From Ensifer sp. LC163 (GTDB lineage: Bacteria > Pseudomonadota > Alphaproteobacteria > Rhizobiales > Rhizobiaceae), in contig NZ_MBSS01000024.1 in the NCBI RefSeq assembly GCF_001695855.1, positions 1 to 51,189 of the forward strand: a stretch of 51,189 nucleotides of DNA, read 5' to 3'. The position numbers and the translations under genes were made by a program. The notes beneath the pieces were generated by a model. It had not been told where the DNA came from, searched no databases, and saw only the letters and a program-made list of their open reading frames with translations. Positions within the stretch are counted from its first letter, which is position 1. Each line of letters begins with the position of its first letter. Shown here in pieces: positions 25,486 to 33,309 of the stretch.

Positions 25486-25518
25486 GAAATTTTAGTGTGG
25501 CTAAAATTTCCATTGACA
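25486..25518. promoter_or_regulatory. Candidate XRE-cupin operator overlapping a promoter
   Basis: GAAATTTTAG (25486-25495) and CTAAAATTTC (25501-25510) are perfect 10-bp inverted arms around TGTGG. A TTGACA (-35-like) begins at 25513. The site lies 146 nt upstream of the XRE-cupin start, consistent with autoregulation. Confidence 0.55.
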
Positions 25519-25655
25519 AGCCGCAGTCTCCGCACCAAAGTTCAGAAAATACAAGCGCATAGCCATGAAATCCCTGAGATTTCCGGGCGCGGATGCTTGC
25601 ACCCACGCAGGAGATCTTCCTCGAGCGAAGATGTGGGATCAGGGGGGATTTCGCA

Positions 25656-26342
25656 GTGGATTCGCAGTCTCAGCCAGACGGTGCGGCATCGGAGCTTCCC
25701 CCGCTCGGGGATCGGCTGCGCGAGCGGCGCAAAGCCCTAAAGCTGACGCTCAAGGAAGTTGCGGATCGGGCCGATTTTTCCGTGGGCTTCATCTCCCAGA
25801 TCGAGCGTGGCATCACCGTGCCGTCGCTGACCTCGCTGGTCGCGGTCTGCCGGGTGCTGAAGGTCGAGGTCGGGACGTTCCTGAACTCGCCCAGGGTGGC
25901 CACGCCGTTTACCCGCCATCACCAACGCCGCGCCTATGCACTTGCCGGTTCGCTCGACAACAACGTCTCCTACGAACGCCTGTCCGCTTCCTTTCCCGGC
26001 AGCGTTCTGCGCAGCACCGTGGTGCACACGCCGCCCGGTCACCGCAGCGAGGCCATGACCCATGAGGGCGAAGAGATGTTCTTCATCCTTCAGGGTGCGC
26101 TGACGATCGAGATCGACGGCGAAGAGACGGTGCTGGAAACCGGCGATTCCGCACACTTCCTGTCGGGTCTGACTCACCTCACCTGGAACCACACCAGCGA
26201 ACCGACGGTCATCCTGCACACCTGCACGATGGATGTCTTCGGCGACGCACAGACAGCCGAAACGCCGGAAGGCGCGTTCGCGGTGACACGCGCCGAGAAC
26301 CGCCGCAGTGCCGCGACAACCCCAGGCAAGGGCACCGGATAG
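25656..26342 (+). CDS. XRE-cupin transcriptional regulator (PuuR-like)
   Basis: Predicted 228-residue regulator. It has an N-terminal Cro/CI-type HTH (RERRKALKLTLKEVADRADF and SVGFISQIERG, about residues 20-75) and a C-terminal cupin (HEGEEMFFILQGALTIEIDG, about 130-195). This is the PuuR architecture, which senses putrescine in E. coli. The GTG at 25656 is chosen because AGGGGGGATT lies just upstream. It precedes an Xaa-Pro peptidase gene and lies close to puuAB, so a polyamine signal is plausible. Confidence 0.88.
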   Translation: MDSQSQPDGAASELPPLGDRLRERRKALKLTLKEVADRADFSVGFISQIERGITVPSLTSLVAVCRVLKVEVGTFLNSPRVATPFTRHHQRRAYALAGSLDNNVSYERLSASFPGSVLRSTVVHTPPGHRSEAMTHEGEEMFFILQGALTIEIDGEETVLETGDSAHFLSGLTHLTWNHTSEPTVILHTCTMDVFGDAQTAETPEGAFAVTRAENRRSAATTPGKGTG

Positions 26343-26518
26343 AGCCGGCGCGGCCAAAAGCACAGCCGCCATCAGCGATTGCGCCCTTCAGATCACCAGC
26401 CTTTCGTCCGGGCGCCTGCGCCCGGCGACCGCCGCGCGTCGATCGACGCCCGAACACGAGACCGGCGCGCGGCCCCTCACCTCACTCAAACCCTGCCGGA
26501 ACCAGAACTGGAAACGCC

Positions 26519-27622
26519 ATGAAAGAACAGACGAAAACACGCCTCGCCGCTCTGCGGGCCAAGATGAATGAAACCGACAGCGGGCTGGTTGTGCTCGCCC
26601 CCGGGTCGCACATGGATTGGCTGATCGGTTATCACCCGCATCCTGACGAACGCCCCTGCCTGCTGCTGATCGGCCCGCAGAAGGAAGCCTTCCTGATGCC
26701 GGCGCTCAATGCCGAGGGAACGCGCGAACATACGGATATCGATTTCTACAACTGGTCCGACGCCGAAGGCCCGCTCGAGGCTCTGAGATTGGCGCTTGCC
26801 GGGATCGGTACCGAAAAGCCGGGCCGCGTGGTGATCGACGAGACCATGCGCGCCGATTTCGCGCTGCTGCTCATCGACAACCTGCCCGATGACACCGCCC
26901 GCGACTTCACGCCGGAAACGCTCGGCGCCCTGCGCATGCGCAAGGACAGGAGCGAATACGAACTTTTGAAGATGAATGCCGGCATCGCCGATCGCGCCAT
27001 GCAGGCGGCATTTTCCAAGATCCGCCCCGGCATGACCGAGAAGGAACTGGCCGCAGAAATCCGCGCGCACTTCTCGTCCGAAGGTGCGGCACCGGCCTTC
27101 TGGATTGTCGGCGCCGGCGGCAACGGCGCCTTTCCGCACCATTCCGCCACCGAGCGGCTGATTGAGGAAGGCGATGCCGTTGTCGTCGACATCGGCGGCC
27201 GCAAGCAGGGCTTCCCGAGCGACATCACCCGCATGGCGATCGTCGGCCGTGCACCTGAAGGCTACGGCCAGATCCACACGATCGTCGAGCGGGCCGTTCA
27301 GGCGGCACTCAAGGCCGCGCGCCCCGGCGCTCTCGCCAAGGACGTGGACGATGCGGCGCGCAAGGTGATCGCGGACGCCGGCTACGGCGAATATTTCGTC
27401 CATCGCACCGGTCACGGCATGGGCATCGACGGCCACGAGCCGCCGTATATCACGGCCACTTCGGAAACGGTGCTGGAGGAAGGCATGGTCTTCTCGATCG
27501 AACCCGGCATCTACCTGCCCGGCCGCTTCGGCATCCGACTGGAAGATATCGTCATCCTGCGCGAGGACGGCCCGGAAGTGCTGTCGTCGCTGCCGCGCGA
27601 CGCACATATCGTGCAGATCTGA
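26519..27622 (+). CDS. Xaa-Pro aminopeptidase/dipeptidase family (M24)
   Basis: Predicted 367-residue metallopeptidase with a creatinase-like N-domain (1-135) and a pita-bread M24 domain. All five metal ligands are present: Asp224, Asp235 (SDITRM), His299 (HRTGHGMG), Glu328 (SIEPG) and Glu342 (RLED). It lies 176 nt after the XRE-cupin gene and ends at a strong terminator. The substrate could be a proline dipeptide, or a derivative handled by creatinase-type relatives. The intervening 176 nt show no other feature. Confidence 0.9.
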   Translation: MKEQTKTRLAALRAKMNETDSGLVVLAPGSHMDWLIGYHPHPDERPCLLLIGPQKEAFLMPALNAEGTREHTDIDFYNWSDAEGPLEALRLALAGIGTEKPGRVVIDETMRADFALLLIDNLPDDTARDFTPETLGALRMRKDRSEYELLKMNAGIADRAMQAAFSKIRPGMTEKELAAEIRAHFSSEGAAPAFWIVGAGGNGAFPHHSATERLIEEGDAVVVDIGGRKQGFPSDITRMAIVGRAPEGYGQIHTIVERAVQAALKAARPGALAKDVDDAARKVIADAGYGEYFVHRTGHGMGIDGHEPPYITATSETVLEEGMVFSIEPGIYLPGRFGIRLEDIVILREDGPEVLSSLPRDAHIVQI

Positions 27623-27633
27623 TACAGTATTTA

Positions 27634-27658
27634 GGTGGCGCCCTCGGGCGCCACTTTT
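27634..27658 (+). terminator. Rho-independent terminator after the peptidase gene
   Basis: GTGGCGCCC (27635-27643) pairs with GGGCGCCAC (27646-27654) and is followed by TTTT, 12 nt after the stop. Confidence 0.85.
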
Positions 27659-27678
27659 CTGTACGCTCCGCCTCGCTT

Positions 27679-27782
27679 TACAGCGCCGCGCATCAAATAT
27701 GATGCGCAAAGGACGCTGTAACGCTTTAAACTTGCTGCATAATTTTATCCTTAAATCGATTCCGATTTAAGGAATTATGCAG
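27679..27782 (+). repeat. Composite palindromic intergenic repeat, copy A
   Basis: Two joined palindromes. The first pairs TACAGCG with CGCTGTA (27679-27720) with inner GCGCATC/GATGCGC. The second pairs CTGCATAATT with AATTATGCAG (27735-27782) with inner CCTTAAATCG/CGATTTAAGG and loop ATTC. The same unit recurs inverted at 50472-50570 with paired base changes in the stems. Confidence 0.85.
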
Positions 27783-27805
27783 TAGCAGGATGTAGGCATG
27801 AGCAG

Positions 27806-28051
27806 CTATCGGGTCGGCGGTCTGCGACCCTTCTGCGGTCGACTGTCGTCCGCATCCCTGCCCCGACGCGGCTCATAGGCAGGTTGCCTGTCCTCCGGCG
27901 GCCAGATCCAGAAATAGTGGCCATAGGGCTTACGCTGAATGCCCTCGTAATATTCGCCCTTCCTGGTCCGCATTTGCGCCTGCGTATCGCCGGCGACCGT
28001 CACCGCGCCGATCATTGCGGCAGCGACCAGCAGATATCCCGATTTCATCAT
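27806..28051 (-). CDS. Small secreted hypothetical protein
   Basis: An 81-residue frame with a clear signal peptide (GYLLVAAAMIGAVTVAG, then DTQAQ). The mature part is rich in Arg, Pro, Tyr and Trp (GEYYEGIQRKPYGHYFWIWP, then a basic tail). GGGAG lies 8 nt upstream of ATG 28051. No family is recognised. It is isolated between the composite repeat and a divergent regulator gene. Confidence 0.6.
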   Translation of the reverse strand: MMKSGYLLVAAAMIGAVTVAGDTQAQMRTRKGEYYEGIQRKPYGHYFWIWPPEDRQPAYEPRRGRDADDSRPQKGRRPPTR

Positions 28052-28142
28052 CTTCAAGCTCCCTGCCCCATGTCTACGCCTGCCCGCGGCGAGGTCAACC
28101 GACAGAGGACTTTATAAGTTCCTGCTTGACCAGCACCCATGC

Positions 28143-28173
28143 ATTGGTCATATTGATCAGATGTCAGACCAAT
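28143..28173. promoter_or_regulatory. Candidate GntR/FadR operator
   Basis: ATTGGTC (28143-28149) and GACCAAT (28167-28173) form a 7-bp inverted repeat about 23 nt before the regulator start. Symmetric GGTC/GACC arms are common in operators of FCD-type GntR regulators. Confidence 0.45.
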
Positions 28174-28195
28174 TTGGCGCCGAGGGGGAGGCTGA

Positions 28196-28912
28196 ATGAC
28201 TGAACAAGCAAGAGCAGCGCTTCTGCCACTGCCGCCCGCCGATCGGGCGCAGCAGGTCATTGCCGCGCTTGCCGACTACGTCCAGCATTCAGGCCTGAAA
28301 CCCGGCGATCGGCTGCCGGCGGAACGCGAATTGATGACGGCGCTTGCCGTCGGGCGCTCGACCGTGCGTGAGGTCATCCGCCATTTCCAGGCGCTCGGCG
28401 TCGTCGAGGCGCGCAAGGGCAGCGGCACCTATCTGCTGCGCACCATATCCGCCGCCACCGTACATATGCCGCTCACCCTCGACGCCGGCCATCTGCGCGA
28501 CATCATGCTGATGACGCTCGAGGTTCGCCGCGGCATCGAGGTCGAGGCCAACATGGTCGCTGCGCGCCGGCGCACCGAAGACGACCTGAAGATCATCGAG
28601 ATAAAGCTCAACGAGATGGAGCGCGTGCAACTCGCCAAGGGCACCTCCGGCCCGGAAGACCTCGCCTTCCATCTGGCGATCTACGACGCCACCCACAATC
28701 CCCTGTTCCGGCAGCTGCTCGAACAGATGCGCGAGGCCTTCGAACGCTTCTGGGAAGAGCCCTTCGATCGGTCGGATTTCGCCCGCCGCTCCTTTCCATT
28801 CCACCGCACCCTCTTCAACGCGATTGTCGCACAGGACCCCGAGGCGGCGCGCGAAGAAACACTGAAAATCCTCGCGATCGTCGAGGAAGACATCAAGGAA
28901 ATGTCCAAATGA
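28196..28912 (+). CDS. FadR-type GntR regulator (FCD domain)
   Basis: Predicted 238-residue regulator. The HTH segment reads LKPGDRLPAERELMTALAVG, then STVREVIRHFQALG, and a helical FCD effector domain follows from about residue 85. A strong GGGGAGG precedes the ATG. Its stop overlaps the next gene's start (ATGA), so it is co-translated with the PLP lyase and heads the operon that also holds the CUT1-type importer. It presumably controls this operon through the inverted repeat just upstream. Confidence 0.9.
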   Translation: MTEQARAALLPLPPADRAQQVIAALADYVQHSGLKPGDRLPAERELMTALAVGRSTVREVIRHFQALGVVEARKGSGTYLLRTISAATVHMPLTLDAGHLRDIMLMTLEVRRGIEVEANMVAARRRTEDDLKIIEIKLNEMERVQLAKGTSGPEDLAFHLAIYDATHNPLFRQLLEQMREAFERFWEEPFDRSDFARRSFPFHRTLFNAIVAQDPEAAREETLKILAIVEEDIKEMSK

Positions 28913-30081
28913 ACAACGGCCTCGATCCGTTCGACCATGCCTCGCTGATCGTCGCGCACGACGAAGGCAATGCCTACGACGCCGTCGTACCGCCGATCGT
29001 CCAGACCTCGCTTTTCACCTTTAGGGATTATGACGACATGGTCGCCTCCTACCGGGGCGAGCGCGTGCGGCCGATCTATACCCGCGGCCTCAACCCGACC
29101 GTGCGCATGTTCGAGGAAATGCTGGCGAAACTCGAGGGCGGCGAAGACGCGATCGGTTTTGCCAGCGGCATGTCGGCGATCTCGTCGACCGTGCTGTCTT
29201 TCGTCGAGCCGGGCGACCGCATCGTCGCCGTCAACCATGTCTATCCCGACGCGTTCCGCTTGTTCGGCACGCATCTGAAGCGCATGAAGATCGAAGTGAC
29301 CTATGTCGACGGCCGCGACGAGGAAGCGGTCGCCAGGGCCCTGCCGGGCGCCAAGCTCTTTTACATGGAAAGCCCGACGAGTTGGGTGATGGACACCCAC
29401 GACGTCGCCGCGCTCGCCCGCCTTGCCAAGGAGCAGGGTATCATCACCGCCATCGATAACAGCTGGGCAAGCCCGATCTTCCAGCAGCCGCTGTCGCTCG
29501 GCGTCGACCTCGTCATCCATTCGGCCTCGAAATATCTCGGTGGACACAGTGACGTCGTCGCGGGCGTGGTTGCCGGCTCGAAGGGACTCATCGGGCGGAT
29601 CCGCTCGGAAGCCTATCCCTATCTCGGCGGCAAGCTTTCGCCTTTCGACGCCTGGCTCTTGATCCGCGGCCTTCGCACCCTGCCGATCCGCATGAAGGCG
29701 CACGAGCGATCGGCGCTGACCGTCGCGCAGCGGCTGCAGGCGCATCCGCTGGTCGAAACCGTGTGCCACCCCGGCCTTGGCAACACCCTGCCGCCGGGCC
29801 TTTCCGGCACATCCGGCCTCTTCTCCTTCATCTTCCGCGACGGCGTCGACGTGCGCCGCTTCGCCGACCACCTCGACCTGTTCAAGCTCGGCGTTTCCTG
29901 GGGCGGACACGAAAGCCTCATCGTGCCGGGCGAAGTCGTTCTGGCGCAGAAAGCCCAGCCCAATTCCGCGGCCGCCTTCGGCATCTCACCGCGGTCGGTA
30001 CGGCTCCATGTCGGCCTGGAGGGAACGGAGGCCCTCTGGAGCGATCTTGAAGCGGCGATGTCAACCGCTTCAGCAGGCTGA
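28909..30081 (+). CDS. Cystathionine beta/gamma-lyase-family PLP enzyme
   Basis: Predicted 390-residue Cys/Met-metabolism PLP enzyme. The Schiff-base lysine is Lys208 (HSASKYLGGHSD), with Asp183 (AIDNSWASP) for the pyridine nitrogen and the YTRGLNPTV segment for the phosphate/active-site Tyr and Arg. Family members cleave or exchange C-S or C-gamma bonds. The gene overlaps the FadR-type regulator and precedes a carbohydrate-type importer, an unusual partner for this family, so the substrate could be a sulfur-containing or amino-sugar compound. The exact reaction cannot be read from sequence. Confidence 0.88.
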   Translation: MNNGLDPFDHASLIVAHDEGNAYDAVVPPIVQTSLFTFRDYDDMVASYRGERVRPIYTRGLNPTVRMFEEMLAKLEGGEDAIGFASGMSAISSTVLSFVEPGDRIVAVNHVYPDAFRLFGTHLKRMKIEVTYVDGRDEEAVARALPGAKLFYMESPTSWVMDTHDVAALARLAKEQGIITAIDNSWASPIFQQPLSLGVDLVIHSASKYLGGHSDVVAGVVAGSKGLIGRIRSEAYPYLGGKLSPFDAWLLIRGLRTLPIRMKAHERSALTVAQRLQAHPLVETVCHPGLGNTLPPGLSGTSGLFSFIFRDGVDVRRFADHLDLFKLGVSWGGHESLIVPGEVVLAQKAQPNSAAAFGISPRSVRLHVGLEGTEALWSDLEAAMSTASAG

Positions 30082-30084
30082 CAG

Positions 30085-30125
30085 GAGCGGGATCAGGAAA
30101 GCGCAACGTTTTTCCGCGCCCGCTC
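30085..30125 (+). other. Hairpin before the importer binding-protein gene
   Basis: GAGCGGG (30085-30091) pairs with CCCGCTC (30119-30125), with an internal GAAA/TTTC pairing. It lies in the 85-nt gap between the lyase and the binding-protein gene. It could be a partial terminator or a processing site. Confidence 0.45.
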
Positions 30126-30166
30126 TTCGAATGTGGATCAACCATCAAAAAACAAAGGGAACAAAA

Positions 30167-31426
30167 ATGAGGAAACTGATTACCGCCACTCTGCTTGCCA
30201 CCCTGATGGCAGGAAGCGCGCTGGCCGACACCAAGCTGAAGCTCGTCGAAGTCATCACCAGCCCCGAGCGCACCGAAACGCTGAAGTCGATCGTCGCCAA
30301 GTTCGAGGCGGCAAATCCGGGCACTACGGTCGAGATCATCTCGCTGCCCTGGGGCGAAGCCTTCCAGAAGTTCGCGACCATGGTTTCGGCCGGCGAACTG
30401 CCCGACGTCATGGAGATGCCGGACACCTGGCTTTCGCTCTACGCCAACAACGGCATGCTCGAAAGCCTCGAGCCCTATCTCGAAAAGTGGGAGCACACGC
30501 CGGGCCTGACGGAGCGCACGCTCGAGCTCGGCCGCGACATCAACGACACAGCCTACATGCTGCCCTACGGCTTCTATCTGCGCGCGATGTTCTACAACAA
30601 GAAGCTGCTGTCGGAAGCCGGCGTCAGCGAGCCGCCGAAGACCATGGACGATTTCGTCAAGGCGTCGGAAGCCGTCTCCAAGCTGCCGGGCAAGTCCGGC
30701 TACTGCCTGCGCGGCGGTCCGGGCGGCCTCAACGGCTGGGTGATGTTCGGCGCGACGATGGCCGGCAGCAACACCTTCTTCAACGAGGACGGCACCTCGA
30801 CGATGAACAGCGAAGGCTGGGTCAAGGGTCTCACCTGGGTGATCGACCTCTATAAGAACGGGCTCGCACCGAAGGACAGCGTCAACTGGGGCTTCAACGA
30901 AATCGTCGCCGGTTTCTACAGTGGCACCTGCGCCTTCCTCGACCAGGATCCGGACGCGCTGATCGCCATTGCCGAACGGATGAAGTCGGAAGACTTCGGC
31001 GTCACCACCATGCCGAAGGGCCCGAGCGGCAAGGCCTTCACCACCATCGGCTTTGCCGGCTGGTCGATGCTGTCCGCCAGCCAGAACAAGGACCTCTCCT
31101 GGAAGCTGATCGAAACGCTCGAAGGGCCTGAAGGCAACATTGAATGGAACAAGCGCACCGGCGCGCTGCCTGTGCACAAGTCGGCGGAAAAGGACCCCTT
31201 CTATGCCAGCCCGCAGTTCAAGGGCTGGTTCGACGAGCTTGCCGACAAGGACGTCGTCCTGACGGTGATGCCGACCTACCTCGAAGAATTCGCCTTCTTC
31301 AAGGATTCGCTGGCGATCAAGACGACCCAGGAAGCCCTGCTCGGCGACATCACGCCGACGGATCTGGCCACCCAGTGGGCGGAGTATCTCACCAAGGCGC
31401 AGCAGAAGCACCTCGCCAAGAAGTGA
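30167..31426 (+). CDS. CUT1-type ABC binding protein (SBP family 1)
   Basis: Predicted 419-residue periplasmic protein. The signal peptide is at residues 1-20 (MRKLITATLLATLMAGSALA, then DTK). The mature domain follows the maltose/glycerol-3-phosphate binding-protein pattern (VEIISLPWGEAFQKFATMVS, GELPDVMEM). A much longer in-frame extension upstream lies inside the lyase gene and is not used. AAGGGA precedes ATG 30167. It is the first of four importer genes. The ligand is probably a carbohydrate or polyol, but the lyase next door makes this uncertain. Confidence 0.9.
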   Translation: MRKLITATLLATLMAGSALADTKLKLVEVITSPERTETLKSIVAKFEAANPGTTVEIISLPWGEAFQKFATMVSAGELPDVMEMPDTWLSLYANNGMLESLEPYLEKWEHTPGLTERTLELGRDINDTAYMLPYGFYLRAMFYNKKLLSEAGVSEPPKTMDDFVKASEAVSKLPGKSGYCLRGGPGGLNGWVMFGATMAGSNTFFNEDGTSTMNSEGWVKGLTWVIDLYKNGLAPKDSVNWGFNEIVAGFYSGTCAFLDQDPDALIAIAERMKSEDFGVTTMPKGPSGKAFTTIGFAGWSMLSASQNKDLSWKLIETLEGPEGNIEWNKRTGALPVHKSAEKDPFYASPQFKGWFDELADKDVVLTVMPTYLEEFAFFKDSLAIKTTQEALLGDITPTDLATQWAEYLTKAQQKHLAKK

Positions 31427-31432
31427 GCCTTC

Positions 31433-31462
31433 GACCGGCGGCGGCCCTGACCGCCGCCGGTC
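31433..31462 (+). other. Intercistronic hairpin after binding-protein gene
   Basis: A perfect 12-bp GC stem (GACCGGCGGCGG with CCGCCGCCGGTC, loop CCCTGA) starts 7 nt after the binding-protein stop and has no T tract. It is placed like the malE-malF stem-loop that raises binding-protein expression over permease expression. Confidence 0.75.
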
Positions 31463-31527
31463 ACCCGATGTCTTGAGAACAGGGCACGCCGAGAAAACTG
31501 GCGGCCACACAGGGGAAATTTCGACCG

Positions 31528-32460
31528 ATGGCCTATGCCGCCCACCATGACGGCCTGCCCGTACGCCGGCCGCTGATGAAGAATATCGCCGATGGCGCCG
31601 CGCCCTATCTCTATAGCGCGCCGGCGCTGATCCTGATCGTTACCGTCATGCTCGTGCCGCTGGCGCTGGGCGTTTCCTACGCCTTCCGCGATATCCAGCT
31701 GCTCAATCCGTTCTCCGGTGCCTTTATCGGCCTCGATCACTTCCGGGCCCTGTCGCAGGATCAGGCCTTCTACCGGGCGCTGCGCAACACGCTGTGGTGG
31801 ACCGGCGCCTCCGTCTTCCTGCAGTTCCTCCTCGGGCTCGTCCTGGCGCTGCTGCTCGACAAGCCGTTCTACGGCCGCGGTCTGGCGCAGGCGCTCGTCT
31901 TCCTGCCCTGGGCGGTGCCGAGCTTCCTTGCCGGCCTCAACTGGTCCTGGCTGTTCAATCCGGTCGTCGGGCCGCTGCCGCACTGGTTTTACGCGCTCGG
32001 CATCATGAGTGAGCCGTCCAACATCCTGTCCGACCCACAGCTGGCGATGTGGGGGCCGATCATCGCCAATGTCTGGTGGGGCATCCCGTTCTTCGCCATC
32101 ACCTTGCTCGCCGCACTGCAGGCGATCCCGCGCGATCTCTATGAGGCGGCCAGCATCGACGGCGCCGGCCCGGTGCAGCGGTTCCTGTCGATCACCCTGC
32201 CCTTCCTGGCGCCGACGATCGCCATCACCATTTTGCTTCGCACCGTCTGGATCTCGAACTTCGCCGACCTGATCATCGTCATGACCAATGGCGGACCGGC
32301 CGATCGCACCCAGATCGTCGCCAGCTACATCTTCACCCAGGCCTTCAAGCGGCTCGACTTCGGCTACGCCTCGGCGATCGCGCTGGTGCTTCTGGCACTG
32401 CTGCTCGCCTATTCCATGCTGATCGTCATCCTGCGCCAATGGCTGCTGAGCAAGGATTGA
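31528..32460 (+). CDS. CUT1-type ABC permease (MalF/UgpA-like)
   Basis: Inner-membrane permease of 310 residues with about six helices, the first near residue 32 (APALILIVTVMLVPLALG). The EAA loop reads YEAASIDGAGPVQRFLSITL. GGGG lies upstream of the ATG. It is followed at 5 nt by the second permease gene. Confidence 0.92.
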   Translation: MAYAAHHDGLPVRRPLMKNIADGAAPYLYSAPALILIVTVMLVPLALGVSYAFRDIQLLNPFSGAFIGLDHFRALSQDQAFYRALRNTLWWTGASVFLQFLLGLVLALLLDKPFYGRGLAQALVFLPWAVPSFLAGLNWSWLFNPVVGPLPHWFYALGIMSEPSNILSDPQLAMWGPIIANVWWGIPFFAITLLAALQAIPRDLYEAASIDGAGPVQRFLSITLPFLAPTIAITILLRTVWISNFADLIIVMTNGGPADRTQIVASYIFTQAFKRLDFGYASAIALVLLALLLAYSMLIVILRQWLLSKD

Positions 32461-32465
32461 GACCG

Positions 32466-33299
32466 ATGCGCGCCAAACCTATCCTTCTCGTGACCGCGCA
32501 TCGGCTGGCGATCCTCGCCTATATCGCCTTCGCGCTTTTCCCACTCTACTGGCTGTTGAAAGTAGCCGTGACGCCGAACGATCTGCTTTATTCCGAAGGC
32601 ATTCGCCTCTGGCCGTCGCGCGCCAGTCTCGAGCATTTCGATTTCGTGCTGCGCCACAGCGCCTTCCCGGTGTTCTTCCGCAACAGCCTGATCGTCTCAG
32701 GCTCGACGGCCGTCATCGTCACCATCCTTGCATCGCTTTCCGGCTACGCGCTGTCACGCTTCAATTTCCGCGGAAAATACTGGCTGGTGGCGCTGATGCT
32801 GCTGACGCAGATGTTCCCGCTCGTCATGCTGGTCGCGCCGATCTTCAAGATCCTGTCGCCGCTCGGCCTGACCAATAGCCTGACTGGCCTCGTCATTGTC
32901 TACACTGCCTTCAACGTGCCGTTTGCCACATTCCTGATGCAGTCCTTCTTCGACGGCATTCCGAAGGACCTCGAAGAGGCGGCGATGATCGACGGCGCCA
33001 CCCAGTTCGTGGCGTTCCGCCAGATCATCCTGCCGCTGACACTGCCCGGCATTGCAGCGACACTCGGCTTCGTCTTCACGGCCGCCTGGAGCGAGCTTCT
33101 GTTTTCGCTGATGCTGATCTCGGGCAACGACCAGGCGACTTTCCCCGTTGGATTGCTGTCGTTCGTGTCGAAATTCTCGGTCGACTTCGGCCAGATGATG
33201 GCCGCCGGCGTGCTGGCGCTGATCCCGGCCTGCCTCTTCTTCCTGCTCATTCAACGCTATCTCGTCCAAGGCCTGACGGCCGGCGCGGTCAAAGGCTGA
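32466..33299 (+). CDS. CUT1-type ABC permease (MalG/UgpE-like)
   Basis: Inner-membrane permease of 277 residues. The EAA loop reads LEEAAMIDGATQFVAFRQII and the C-terminus LVQGLTAGAVKG is typical of MalG relatives. The start at 32466 follows the previous stop by 5 nt. It forms a heterodimer with the MalF-like permease. Confidence 0.92.
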   Translation: MRAKPILLVTAHRLAILAYIAFALFPLYWLLKVAVTPNDLLYSEGIRLWPSRASLEHFDFVLRHSAFPVFFRNSLIVSGSTAVIVTILASLSGYALSRFNFRGKYWLVALMLLTQMFPLVMLVAPIFKILSPLGLTNSLTGLVIVYTAFNVPFATFLMQSFFDGIPKDLEEAAMIDGATQFVAFRQIILPLTLPGIAATLGFVFTAAWSELLFSLMLISGNDQATFPVGLLSFVSKFSVDFGQMMAAGVLALIPACLFFLLIQRYLVQGLTAGAVKG

Positions 33300-33309
33300 G
33301 GATTGTTTC

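Noticed and set aside
27679-27782. CRISPR array or riboswitch reading of the palindromic repeat
   Set aside because: There is one unit per site with no spacers, and the same unit occurs elsewhere in inverted orientation, away from a shared downstream pathway.
29777-30166. 130-codon in-frame extension of the CUT1 binding protein
   Set aside because: It lies inside the PLP-lyase gene in another frame, and the signal peptide begins at the ATG at 30167.
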